Shown here piece after piece: positions 1 through 11,754 of a stretch of DNA of 64,000 nucleotides. Both the position numbers and the translations under genes were made by a program. Below the pieces are notes generated by a model, which saw only the letters and a program-made list of their open reading frames with translations, ran no database searches and was not told where the DNA came from. This DNA comes from Nyssa sinensis (taxonomy: Eukaryota; Streptophyta; Magnoliopsida; Cornales; Nyssaceae), in contig CM018051.1 of NCBI GenBank assembly GCA_008638375.1, positions 30,760,740 through 30,824,739 of the forward strand. The letters are read 5' to 3'. Every line of letters starts with the position of its first letter. The first letter of the stretch is position 1.

Positions 1-824
1 CCGACCCGACCCGAACAGTGTCGTCTTCCCCACGAAGGTCGACACTGTTCATCATAAACCCTAATTTTTATAGACGGTATTTCTTCAATTTCGTGGGTTC
101 TGGCTCATCAAATCTCTACTGTTTTCGTCTTAGATTGTTCCTAGAACATAACCAACTAGTTCGACATTCGTTTGGACGTTCAAAACTTGTTCATACGTTC
201 GGTTGAAGCCAAGATAATCCGACCTGCAACCTCATAGTTCATGCTTATTTCTTGATGGTTTTTTATGAGGTTTGGCTTGTTTTAATCCCCTCTTCATGGG
301 GATTTAGTTTTCGTTCATAAAAATAGATTTAACCACGAGTTTAAAAGTTTGGGTTGTAAACCCGTAACCTGCAACTCGATATTTGGAGGTCGATTGTTGA
401 GCTTCGTGATCGCGTACTAGGGTTTTTAGGACCCTCATGGCCTCAGTTTGAGGTTTTGGTAAGCCAAAATCAGTTTGGTGAGACTCGGTTCAGACCTGCT
501 TCAAGCAAGGTCTTCAATGGCGGATGCTTCTGGGTTTCATGTTTTTAGTGGTTTTTAATACTCTATTTCATGCTTGACACACTTATATACATATATTAAA
601 CATCATGTATACATAAACAAGTTAAAACAACCTATCTTCATGCTTAACTTCTAGATAGAGAAAATACAGATTTTGTGTTCTCTCACCTTTTTGTTACTGT
701 TTTCCCCCTTCCTCTTGCTCTGATTCTTCCTGTATTCTTCACAGTTTCCCTCCTTAGATTTCTTTCACGAGATACAAGCATGATTTGCATGCTTTTGGTT
801 TGTCTTATAAAGGAAGAAAACCGA

Positions 825-874
825 CCTCTCTCTCTCTCCTCATTTTCGCTCTCTCTCTCTCTCTCTCTCTCTTT
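825..874. repeat. (TC)n microsatellite
   Basis: Two runs of CT/TC dinucleotides separated by a short ATTTTCG interruption. It lies within the partial LTR at the start of the window. Confidence 0.9.
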
Positions 875-1008
875 CTGATTTTCGTAGCCCTACATAGCCC
901 TCACTTCTCATAAATCTCTCTTACACACTTTTAAATTTTGCTTTTTCTCTTTGTTGCTTTACATTTATTGCTTGTAGGATATTTGTATATAATATATATA
1001 TATAATAC

Positions 1009-1046
1009 AACACACACACACAACACAACCGACACACACACACACA
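1009..1046. repeat. (CA)n microsatellite, interrupted
   Basis: Runs of ACAC dinucleotides with an ACAACCGAC interruption, preceded by a short TATATA tract. Confidence 0.85.
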
Positions 1047-1343
1047 CTGCACTGTTCACACACTCTTTTAGATATTTTTACTTATATACATTTGATTTAA
1101 TTATATACATACATACATACACATTGGATTGCATATATACTTATACATACATGATACACTTTCCATGTAATGCAATGGTACATTTAAATATTAATTTTGT
1201 AATAAAAATAATTATTTCGTAAATTTAATTAATTAATAATTTCATTAATTAATTATCCTTTTGAGTGTAAAACTCTTCACATAAATTTTCATAATCTCGT
1301 AATACGTGCCATATGACCCGGTATCCCGGGTCGGGATATTACA

Positions 1344-4300
1344 CAAGGAGTGGGGAACTAGGAAGTACTCAAGTAGAACTGAGCCCACATTGAGGACCTC
1401 AACTGAGCCTAGGTAGAGAGGAGATACAGGACCAGAGGTATAAGGCCAAAAACTCAAAAATTTCCTTTGACTTTCTTTTCACTATTTCAGCTTTATCTAG
1501 GATCTAGACTGCATGCATGCATTTTATTAACACTAAGGAATTGTTGTAAACTAAATGAGGGGGTCGAGAAGGCTTGGTATGCTTGAACTCACAAGAACCG
1601 CCATTAACAGACCTCCATAGGTGTAGGTCTGAGACCAATGGGACCAAACCAAATTTGGGTGATCAAGCCTTAAACCTCATAAAGATTCCAAAGACCCTAT
1701 CCCGCGACCTAGAAGCTTAAGCAATGACCCTCAAAACACCACTTGCAGGTTTCGGGTTTTAGAGCTAATGTCACAAAACTGCCCTAAAACTCGATTTTAA
1801 GAATGGGGACTTGAATCCCATGAAGAATAGGTCACAAAAGAATAAATCTCACGGATTTTGGCTCACAAATGGGTTTGTATGACTGAGTTGCAGGTTTGAT
1901 TATCAAACCTTGGACCGAACCTTTGAGCTAGATTTAAGGCTTCCAATGGATGCCAAACCATACCTTGGTGTTTCAGAAATGTTTTGGGATAAAAAACAAA
2001 GAGATTCAGTGAAAGAAAATCCATGAAATTAGAAGTCTTGATTTTCAGAAACTAGGGCTACAATACGAGGGCGTTGGGGAAGAAGGTGAGTAGTGTTGGG
2101 CCAGATTCCGGGCCGGATTGGGGTTCGGGTCGGGGCCCGACCCATCACACATATGACTTAAGTAGGACAGTGTCGTTTTGGGGTGAGGTGTTTTAAATTT
2201 AAACAGATAGGGGTCTGTTTGGATTGCGTGGGTAGGAAATTAAAATGGGCATTAACTGTTGGGCCAGGGATATTCTAACCCAGTTTAACCTAACTAACCA
2301 CAATTTGGCTTAAAGAAAATTAAAAAAAAATGGAGGGGCTGCGCCCCTGAGGGATCGAACTCGTGACCAAGTGGGGAGGTGGCAGTGGTTCAACCACTGT
2401 GCCACTAATGCGCGCCCGTTAGAACTTGCACTAAATATGTATATATATAATACCGATATAATTAATTTAAATTATTTAAAATTAGGAAAATGTCCCGATG
2501 TCCAAATTAATTAAACAAATAGTATATTTTGACTATGTCGGATGTTCTGGACCTAATGGTGAGGTCCATTTTGTGATTCGAGATTCTGAAAAATTAAGTC
2601 ACATAAAATATGAAATTACCATTTTGCCCTTAGAAGTACCCGAAGCCAAATAAAAAGCCGCGAAATACTAGGTTTATTTTCTTGGACGTTCCGGACTCAA
2701 CGGTAGAGTCCATTTAACCAAATAAAATACTCTGAAGGCCGATGTAATAAATTTAGCAACCGTAAGAAATTAATAATACCGAGAGAGTTAAAAATAAATC
2801 ACGAACGTCAACATCGACCGTAAATAATTGAGATGGGTTAATAACAATTAAATTTCTGATTTATAGGAACCTCCAAAGGAAAGGAAAAGGAGATTTAGAT
2901 TAATAGAACTGCTGAAAGCTATTTTTGAGGTAAGTAACTCCTATGCTTTACTATAGGTTATTCCCAGCCAGTCACATTTATCTTCACATGTTGCCAAATT
3001 TGTACTCTATCACTACCTACTGAACTTGACTTCTTTGATTGATGCCAATTGACTTGTAATTATTTGTTCATGCCTATACTTCGAATCTGATTTGCTTGCC
3101 CGTATCATTTGGTGATCTTAACTTGTTGATACTTGAGCATATTTGTACCATCATGTATACCATGTTGTGATCTTGTGATATATCTTATCGTTGGAGATCT
3201 TATTATTCTACACACTCTATGATGCGTTGGGCGCAGCCCAGAACAAAACCTTGATGTCGCCTAGACGGAGTTGATGGGGCTATGCACTCGGGCTCGCAGG
3301 GATCCAAGGGGGATTTTATTGATCATGATATTCGATTTGTGCCCGGGGTTGTTCTCAGTCACAATGACCCATCTATTCCCAGATGCGGGGTGGACCTTTT
3401 GGGGTCTGTTATGTCCTTCAGGACTTGTAGTAAAAGAGCTCTTACGCTGTTCAGTAAGCCCAAGGAACTGAAACGAATCTGAATATGCGTGTTTTGGGGG
3501 TATGCCGGGCCCCGTTTTGTTTATGCATATGTTTTGTTAGAACTCGATGACGACATTTTTACATTGTTGGATGATCATATTTTTACCTTGTGAATGATCA
3601 TATTATTGCAATCATGTTATACTTTACTCGATGATGATATATCTTTGGTATTCGTTGGAGGGCCATATTCTATGCAAGCATGTTGTACTTTTGATTGTCT
3701 AACGTTTTGTATGTGGTAGCGATTCATCATGATAGGCTAGATCCCAATTTTGATTGATCTTGTCATTATCTTCTTGTATCATATCGTGGGATATGCCTCC
3801 ATTTGGACCCTCGGGTCATTATTGTTGTATCTCAGTGACTGACTATATTTATACATGATATCTTTTTTTGGCTATCTGTTATCTTTTTCCTCATTATCCT
3901 TGTGAACCAACCCTGACCCATGTTAAAGCTAGGAAATTACTTATTGGGTTTTGTTAGCTCACCCCTCCCTTATTTTTTCAGGACAACAAGAGGTAGGTGA
4001 ACCCTCAGGCGCTCTGGAGGTTTAGACGCCCGCTAGCCACTGGTAGCTCTTTTTGGCGAGTTTTGTATTAAATTAAATACTGGATGGTCTTAATATCTCC
4101 CATGTCTTCATGGTCTTGTCAGTTATGTTTTTGGAGGATCTGTACTTATAAACACTAATGTTTTTTTTTTTTGCATGTATTAGATGATGTTCTGACTATG
4201 CTACCAGATTTACTGTTGACTATAAAATGTTTTATTAAAAACCTTACTTAACATTTTAGATCATTTTTTACGGTGAAACGGCCCATGAGTTGTAGACCCT

Positions 4301-4345
4301 ATCACAGACCCCTAATCCGTATAGGGTGGATTTTGGGTTGTGACA
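1344..4345 (+). repeat. Partial LTR (LTR-P) of a gypsy-like element, left end missing
   Basis: Ends in TGTGACA at 4345, the same type of end (..GTGACA) as the solo LTR at 7879-13925. The body shares several blocks with that LTR in the same order: around 1890-1990 with 9290-9390, around 2040-2090 with 9450-9490, the repeated 'ggac..caatggtgaggtcc' motif at 2545 and 2691, and the TTATTGGG..GCTCACCCC..TTTTTCAGGA block near 3940-3990 with 13430-13475. It has no copy of the 39-bp minisatellite. Its left part seems to have been separated off by the minus-strand LTR ending at 1343. No protein-coding frame is recognisable in it. Confidence 0.6.
2351..2404 (-). other. tRNA-like sequence with Pol III A and B boxes
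   Basis: On the minus strand, TGGCACAGTGG (2404-2394) fits the tRNA A-box consensus TRGYNNARNNG. AGTTCGATCCC (2361-2351) fits the B-box core GTTCRANNC. The spacing is roughly that of a tRNA. CAGTGGTTCAACCACTG near 2383-2399 is an almost perfect palindrome forming a D-arm-like hairpin. There is no complete cloverleaf or acceptor stem, so it is a tRNA-derived or SINE-like relic, not a working tRNA gene. Confidence 0.5.
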
Positions 4346-4556
4346 ACATGCTTCTCCCTCATTCTCTGTCACTGACCTTGAAGCAATCCTTAAACAGGTT
4401 CATGGTTCTTCACCCTCCACTACTATGTCTGCCACCTCTGGCAAGTCTTGTTGGTACGTTGATTCTGCTTGTTGTACTCATATGACTTCAGACTCTAGTA
4501 TCTTCTCTCCCCACTCCTCCGGTTCCCATATTCATGCAACCCCTAAAATGAAAAAA
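4346..4556 (+). pseudogene. Ty1/copia gag-protease fragment
   Basis: The frame starting at 4347 is open for about 70 codons and contains WYVDSACCTHMTSDSSIF. This is the copia-type aspartic protease entry motif (usually W-x-x-D-S-G-x-x-x-H-M-T). The preceding stretch (LEAILKQVHGSSPSTTMSAT) resembles the end of copia Gag. The Gly of the DSG active site is Ala here. The frame ends soon after, and no RT or integrase follows. It looks like a small relic into which or beside which LTR-P inserted. Confidence 0.55.
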
Positions 4557-6095
4557 GCATTGGGTGGAAAGATTGCATAAAAAAAAAAACACTCAATAAT
4601 AATACAAATAATTGACAACATTCTTATCATGTGTTTAAATTAGAGTATTATAAATGATAATACAAAGAAGGTTGTTTTGGTGACTTGTGGAGGTTCAATT
4701 TTTGTGATTTTATTGGTCTGTGTGATATACGTATGGATGTGTGTGTTACACGAATTAATGAAGTTGTGAAAATCCAACCTCTACGACTCACCTTAATAAA
4801 ATTCTAATACAAATCATTAACAACCTTCCTTCAATAATACAAATCAAAATTTTGATATTTAAGATATATTTGAAATTAGAATATTATCATGATAATATTC
4901 TTACCATATGTTTAAAATTGATTTGTATTATAACCGAATTTTTCATGCTACTTGACTACTTGCAATTTTTTTCATTGTAATTTACAAAATCTTTCAATTT
5001 GTTATTGCATAAGAAATATTTTATGACTAATGACACTGTAAATTCGAGCTCATATAAAACCAATTATTTTAATTATTAAATGACTTTAAAACTAGAGATT
5101 CAATTATTGAAATAAATAAAAATTAAATTTTGAAATTATTTAATAGTTAAAATATTTTGTTTAATATAAACTCAAATTTATAATAATATTATCCATTTTT
5201 TATTATTATTTTTTCTCACTATGTAGTTTCAAATTTATGTATCAAACTTTAATTGTTAGTTGAAATGCATCTTATGAGAATACTTGCATGTTGCCGAATG
5301 ATGAAGAGACTTTTTTTTTTTTAAAATTATTATTGTTCAACTAACACAAGGAAATTGTAAACACTTAATTCACATAGCATATATATGGGTTAAGTTTTAT
5401 TTGACTATGAAAGAAGCCCGTTAATCGTATATTACTTGTTGTTACGATGTTGACACCTTATCTTAGTGTGATAAGACTTGCAATCCCTAAAATGAAAAAA
5501 ACGTCCGGTGAACAGATTGCATAAAAAAATAAAATAAAAACACTCAATAATAATACAAATAGTTGACAACATTCTTATCATGTGTTTAAACTAGAGTATT
5601 ATAAATGATAATAGAAATCATTGACAGTCCTTCAATAATACAAAACAAAATTTTGATATTTAAGATACATTTGAAATTAGAGTATTATCACCATAGTATT
5701 CTTATCATATGTTTAAAATTAATTTGTATTTTAACTGAAATTTTCATATTACTTGATTATTTGACTTTTTTTTCACTGCAATTTACAAAAAATTTTAATT
5801 TGATATTGCTTATAAAATATAGGCATTGTAAATTTAAGCTTATATAAGACTAAGTATTTTAATTATTAAATGACTTTAAAACTAGAGATTCAATTATTGA
5901 AATAAATAAAAAAAATTTAAATTATTTAATAATTAAAATACTTTATCTCACATAAATTCAAATTTATAATAATATTATTCATATTTTATTATTATTTTTT
6001 CTCACTACGTAGTTTCAAATTTATGTATCAAACTTTATTCTTATCATGTTGCCGAATGATGAAGAGATTTCTTCTTCTGACATCTTGCGACAATA
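4541..6095. repeat. Diverged tandem duplication of an AT-rich segment
   Basis: The text starting CCCTAAAATGAAAAAA at about 4541 recurs at about 5487. It is followed in both copies by ATTGCATAAAAAA, CACTCAATAATAATACAAAT, TTGACAACATTCTTATCATG and, some 750-900 bases on, by GAATGATGAAGAGA (5297 and 6052). The first copy carries about 160 extra bases (around 4660-4830). No coding sequence is recognisable; the open frame at 5605-5847 is low-complexity I/L/K-rich translation of AT-rich DNA. Confidence 0.7.
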
Positions 6096-7080
6096 TCGCT
6101 TTTAAAATTATTTTCTCAAAGATGCTTTTAAATTAACTTTTAAAAGGGGCATTTGATAAGACATCCTTTGGAAGATATACCTATAATTTTCTTAATAAAA
6201 AATTATTTGATACATGTATAAGAATTTCGAGTCAAAAATAGGTCTTATATATAATTTTTTAATATTTTATTAAAAAAAATTTAATTTAAGGCGTACACAA
6301 ATTTTTAATATTCTTTTGAAAAAAAGTTATAATTCTACAATTATTCATGTCATAATTTTTTTATTTTACTTACAACAGTTTTGACTTTAATTAAAGTGAG
6401 AATTTACACATATAATTATCAAAATGGTTAATTGTACTTTAGGACTTTAAAATTTTGTCCCGATTTCTAATAATGCCTTCAATTATCAATTGTAATAATT
6501 CAAGTCCTTAAATTTTAATTTTATTTCAATTAAGACAAATTTTAAACGGCCGTCCCAAATTCTTAACGGTAAATGTTTACGCATTAAAATTATAAGATTT
6601 CATTTGAAACTCATATAAAATTATAAGGACCTTATTTGAAATCTGTATACAATTACATAGTACTATTTTGAAAGTCATATAAAATTATAGGGTACTAAAA
6701 TGTAATTAATTGGAATGACTATTACCAATTGTTTGCAATTGATCTCAATTAAGTTGAAAATAAAAATTGAATGACTAAATATTACAATTGATAATCAAAT
6801 CTCTTATTTAAAACTAGGACAAAATTTCAAAGTATTAAAGTGTAATTAACTCTTATAAGAATATATCATAAATGAGATATATATATATATATATATATAC
6901 ATTTATACATGCATAACTAAATTATTTCTCAAATAATTAATATTATATCAAATGAACATCACCACGATATTCACGGATTAGGATCGTTTCCATTACATTT
7001 TCTCTCTAATTTCTCTTAATATAGTCTTGATGAATAACACATCATGTATTTGCTATTAAATGATTAAATAATAGATAATG
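6096..7080. other. AT-rich intergenic stretch, no gene seen
   Basis: Very AT-rich with a (TA)n run at about 6877-6899 and short poly-A/T tracts. No open frame of note and no RNA gene. The last five bases before element A (7081-7085, TGTTA) continue into its target-site duplication. Confidence 0.6.
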
Positions 7081-7085
7081 TGTTA

Positions 7086-7546
7086 TGATATATCATAAGT
7101 GACAGATATATTTAAAGCATGACACGTGTATGTACAAAGCTTTTCATGGTACAAATCAAGAAAGATTGTTTTATCTAGATCACATAGGCAAGGGGGGTTC
7201 AAAGGTATGTGGCTCAGAACATGGCACCATCTTCCATATTCTACCGACCTCAAAATAAGGAAACAGAGTTCAATATGGCAACTATTATATTCGGATATCT
7301 TCAAATCTCTACTTTTATAGCTCCTAATCCTACTCAACTTAGGAGATCTGCAATCTATAAATAAGGCCATAAGGTACGCTTTTAATTCAGGTTTAATTAT
7401 TATTTTTTAATTATAGCTTTATTCTCTTTACTAACTTTATCATCGGAGCGGCTACCACTAGAGTCTACCCGGTGACCCTCTGATCCTGAGTTCTTGACAG
7501 GTAGCGAAGGATGGGAGGCCCTTCTGATAAAAAAAGAGCAACATCA
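7086..7546 (+). repeat. Element A 5' LTR
   Basis: Starts TGATATATCA and ends ..AGCAACATCA, 461 bp. It is collinear with the 3' LTR at 30170-30640. A TATA box (TATAAATA, 7356-7363) lies in the middle. The following bases form the primer site. The open frames 7083-7370 and 7126-7320 are spurious translations of this LTR. Confidence 0.85.
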
Positions 7547-7548
7547 AT

Positions 7549-7566
7549 TTAGCGCCGTCTGTGGGA
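7549..7566 (+). promoter_or_regulatory. Primer-binding site of element A
   Basis: TTAGCGCCGTCTGTGGGA follows the 5' LTR after two bases. Element B has TTGGCGCCGTCTGTGGGA at the same place, so A has one change from G. This type of primer site is common in Tat-lineage gypsy elements; the primer tRNA was not assigned. Confidence 0.7.
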
Positions 7567-7633
7567 ATGACAATCGTTCTTGCTATCTTTTATTCAAAAC
7601 AACAAGTCTTTTACCTTTTTCTTCCAAAAAGCA

Positions 7634-7831
7634 ATGGCTCCCAACCATCGTCCTAGAAAGAATTCTCAAAACCCTCAAAATCAGCCTCTTGCTGGAAGAG
7701 GAAGGGGACAAACACCCAATCATTTGTACCAATAGCTTGATCGGATTCAATGATAGTCTGATTAGATCCAGGAACGACTCACTGCTATGTCACAAGCTCT
7801 GGCTTTATTGGCCCAGAGCCAGCGAAGCAAC
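7634..7831 (+). pseudogene. Element A gag, N-terminal piece
   Basis: The frame from ATG 7634 begins MAPNHRPRKNSQNPQN, clearly matching the start of element B Gag (MAPNLRPRQNTQNSQN). After a stop and a frame change it continues as ERLTAMSQALALLAQSQ, which matches the coiled-coil-like stretch in B that includes LLAITRTLATLTQNQ. The piece ends where a foreign sequence starting TGATGAGAATGC begins (7832). The rest of gag resumes at about 14826. Confidence 0.65.
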
Positions 7832-8303
7832 TGATGAGAATGCAAAATGTCATATTTTTCTTCCTTAATGTTTAGTCCTGTAACACCCCGACTTTGCGTA
7901 ATTAACAATTAGTTATTAATTATTAATTAATACCGGCTTATAGAATGATTAGGGAATTAATTATGATCCCGACGGTCGCCATGGACCGATTAAATAATCA
8001 AATATGTCTGGGGGAAAAGGGTATGATACCCAAACCCAATTACTGGTTAAATCGATAAAATAATGCCGTTTTAACACCAACAGAACCCGAATTAGCTAAC
8101 CCGGGAAATCCCGAATAATTAATAAATGACATGGAACCTCTGACATTGAAGCGAACTGAATTATGAAGCTCTCGGAAGAAACCGCATCGAAAAAGGAGCT
8201 ACGGAATGAAAGTTATGTAGCAAACATGAAAAATTGAATTACTGTGCAACCAAACGTGGCCTTAACCGAAAATATGGGAAAAATGGCCAAATGGGAGGCC
8301 AAG

Positions 8304-8366
8304 GGAATTGAACCCTTAACCTTTGAGTGAAAAGAAACCTCATCCAAAAAATTACCAACTGGGCTA
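8304..8366 (-). other. tRNA-like sequence with good A and B boxes
   Basis: On the minus strand, TAGCCCAGTTG (8366-8356) is a perfect A box and GGTTCAATTCC (8314-8304) a perfect B box, about 42 bases apart. The B box is followed on the minus strand by CTTGGCCTCCCATTTGG. A normal acceptor stem is not visible, so it is a tRNA-derived relic or SINE head inside LTR-Q, antisense to the LTR. Confidence 0.6.
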
Positions 8367-11300
8367 CTACTGTCTTTGTGTACAAATATACAATAAAAGG
8401 TAAATAACCCAGAATTCTGGTGGGGCCACCTCCCAAACTGACCAATGAGGTTACATGCAAAACCTCCATCATGACCTAAACCCCTACACTTCAGCCTCAT
8501 CATCACATCTCAAGTGTCTACAATTAGACCTAGACCCTACATGTATGATTATGTATGTGTATAAGTGTGCACTAATATACACATGAGCTTGGGATCTCTA
8601 TAACACCAAATGTGTGAGCTGAATATTCAGAAATCAGAAAATTGGTGCATGAGATCTGTTAGAGTGAGAAAGTGGGCAGAGAGATATACACAAAGTGTGT
8701 GTCCATGGAGGTGCCCAAAGGAGGAGGAACTGAGGGGGCTGTGTGCTGCACGACTGGGACTAGGGCACACCTGAGGTGCCAAGGTCTGAACTGAGCTATG
8801 GGAGGGAGGAACAATGGCCTGAACCAAGGTATACTCCTCTTTAAACTGAAAAATTTTCTGTTAAAATTTGACATACTGTTCTGATAGTTTTAATCCATTT
8901 AAACTGTATAAATGAGTTCCTGTGAGGCCTTAGAACGATTCTGAATCAACTAGGAGGCTCGAATGGGGCTCGAGACCCCAAACCGTGACCAAACCGCCAT
9001 GGATGACACCTCCAAAACTGGGCCTGATTCGACCTCCCTAAAACCAAGTTTTGATGGTCTAGAACTGATCTAGACACTGAGAGGGTTTCAAATATCACCA
9101 CCCACGACCCCAACACCCTAGGAAAGGCCCTCGAATCTGAACTTGCAAGTCACGGGTCCATGACCCATTTTTATCAACAAGGCTTTAAAACTTGTTTTAA
9201 GCACATGAACTGAACCTCCATGACCTAGGGATCACAAGGAACCAAATCTCACGAGATTTGGTTAAGAAATGAAGCTATATGGTCCACTTGCAGGTTTGCG
9301 GGATAATGGAGTGAACCGAGCCTTTGAGCTTGGTTCGATCCATAAAATGAATGCCAAATTGATGGCTTGACTCCCAGGAATCGATCGGAACCAAAAACAG
9401 TAGGAATCCGCACCTGAAATGGCACGAAATAGAGAAAAATGGGGACTGGGAATTAGGGCAACAGTACACTGGTTGGTGAAGAAGACGACGAGTCGACCGA
9501 GTCGACCGAGTCGACTCGTCCAACACGCCTAAACCCACTGAACCGACTCGGACACGTGTCTGTCCACGAACGTGCCACCGTTTTAATGGAACGGCACCGT
9601 TTGGCTTACCTGATTTGTTTTAAAATCAATTCCACCTGTTTGGTTACGGATGCACGAAATTAAAATCCGGAACTGGGCCTATCCGAACCGAGAATAAGAA
9701 AGAAATTGGGGATAACTGGAGTATCTTATTCCGGTTTTCTTAAGGTCACTGAACCGGTTGGCTTCTGAGATTTTTGGACCGGTTCAATCCTTGGACCCTT
9801 GAACCCTGTGGGTTGAACCCCTAACTTAAGAAATTATGTTTTGACCCCTATATGATTTCTGAAATTACGGATTTACCCCTGATAGTTCTGAATGTTGCAC
9901 AGTGGCCCTGATTTCTGAAATTTTGTGCAATGAAGCCATAAAGAATTAATTAAATAATAAAATAATTATTTTATTATTTTATTAAATAGGTAAAATTACG
10001 ATTTTACCCCTAGACATTAAATATGTCAAACGGAGTCCAAATAAATTAAATAAATAGTGTATTTTCACTATTTCAAGCATTCTGGACTCAATGGTACAGT
10101 CCAAATTGGGAAATATAGTACCGAAAAATACAGACCTGTAAGTGATAAATTACTGTACTGCCCCTGATGGTACCCAGGCCAACTAAAAATAAAAGACAGC
10201 CTATTTTGACTATGTCGGGCATTCCGGACTCAACGGTGAGGTCCGTTTAATGAACTGAAGTCCCGAAAAAAAAAATACACACACATAAATTGTAAAATGA
10301 CTGAACTGCCCCTAGTGATACCCAGGGCAGATTAAACATAAAAGATAGTCCAACTTAACTATGTCGGACGCTCTGGACCCAATGGTAAGGTCCATTTTAT
10401 GAACTGGAGTCCTGAACAATTTGGTTACACAACATGTGAAATTACCAAATTACCCCTGATACTGTACGAAGCCCAAATGAAGCCCGATTGGAACGAAACT
10501 GATACCGATAGAAACCCGAACACTGGTGAAACTATATACCCGAATAAATGACGAACCGGGGTCAGAATCTTACAAAACATAAAATAACCAAAATACCCCT
10601 GAGCACAGTAAGTGCAAAGTAGAGGTCAAATAAAGGTCAAACTATCTGACAAATTATCATAAGGATACTTATGAACACTGAAGGGCTAAATAAGACTCCG
10701 GAACAGTTAACGCGTAAAACGAGAAACGACTAATGTGTCCCGATGACCAAAAGCAGATACCAAACGAAGTCCAAAGGACTTAAAAAATTATGTACAAGAT
10801 ATTTGGGACATTCTGAGGACCATGATAAGGTCCGGGGTAAGAATGGCAAAATTACCATTTTGCCCCTATCGCTAAAATAAGAACCTAACTGATACTGACT
10901 GGAGTCCAAAAGACGTATAACTTTATATTTAAGATATAAAGACCATTCTGAGGACCTTGACAGGGGTCCGGGGCAAAAGTGACAAATGACCGTTTTGCCC
11001 TTAAGACTGAATAAGTAACCGACTGATAACGATTGAAGTCTAATGACTTAGGTTATAATCCTGATGACTGCTAAGCCTAATTTAAGAATAAAATAGCCCC
11101 GGATGAAACCCGATAAGAGGGCGATAGGCTACTAGGTTATCTTAGGTAATCCGATAGACACCTAAGATGACGAATAAGACCTGAATGGATAAATTCTGAT
11201 CTGTTTGTGATTAATGATGATTGTTCAGGATATACATGGTGAGGCCTGACGTACTTGGAGGTTATCAGATTGTTTGTGCAAGGAGATAACCATAACAGTT

Positions 11301-11754
11301 TGTGAGTAACCCTGACTCCTGAATTGGTGTATAAGCACACCATCTAGTTACTGTATTTTAAATACTGTACTGTACTGTTTTACCTGATACACTGATTTCA
11401 TGCCCTTATTCAAATGCATGATTTTTACTATCTGATTCCTTTGTTCTGTACTGCAATAAACCTATCGCTGCTTTTACTGAAAGAACAACTGACTCTTGGT
11501 ACCACTTCAGTCTTGAGCACTACATGAGCATACCGCACTGTTTAATCTGTGCATACTGTACTGTTTATTCTGTTATACTGTTCTGCTCTGCTCATTACTG
11601 ATCTGTTCTGTTACTCTGATGTTTTAACTGATCTGTTCTGTTACTCTGATGTTTTAACTGTACTCTTGTTTTTAATACTGTTCAAAATGAACGTGTTTAA
11701 CTATCTGTTATGTTTGATCTGTTCTGTTCTGTTCCGCTCAACACTGACATGTTC

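Larger units (their letters stand above)
1..1343 (-). repeat. Partial LTR (LTR-N), minus strand, cut by window start
   Basis: Read on the minus strand, the sequence begins at 1343 with TGTAATATCCCGACC, the TGT..CCCGACC type of start shared with the other gypsy LTRs here (for example 7879). It runs out of the window at position 1. Flanking bases 1344-1348 (CAAGG) would be one copy of the target duplication; the other copy is outside the window. The body is AT-rich with (TC)n near 825-874 and (CA)n near 1009-1046. Short open frames in it (18-206, 675-878, 938-1222) have no recognisable domain and follow simple repeats, so no gene is called. Confidence 0.55.

Noticed and set aside
7494..7868. 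124-codon plus-strand frame across the element A LTR and primer site
   Set aside because: Gag of A is read in another frame (start 7634) and matches element B; this frame has no similarity.
8304..8366. A true tRNA gene
   Set aside because: A and B boxes are good but no acceptor stem or anticodon arm can be formed convincingly.
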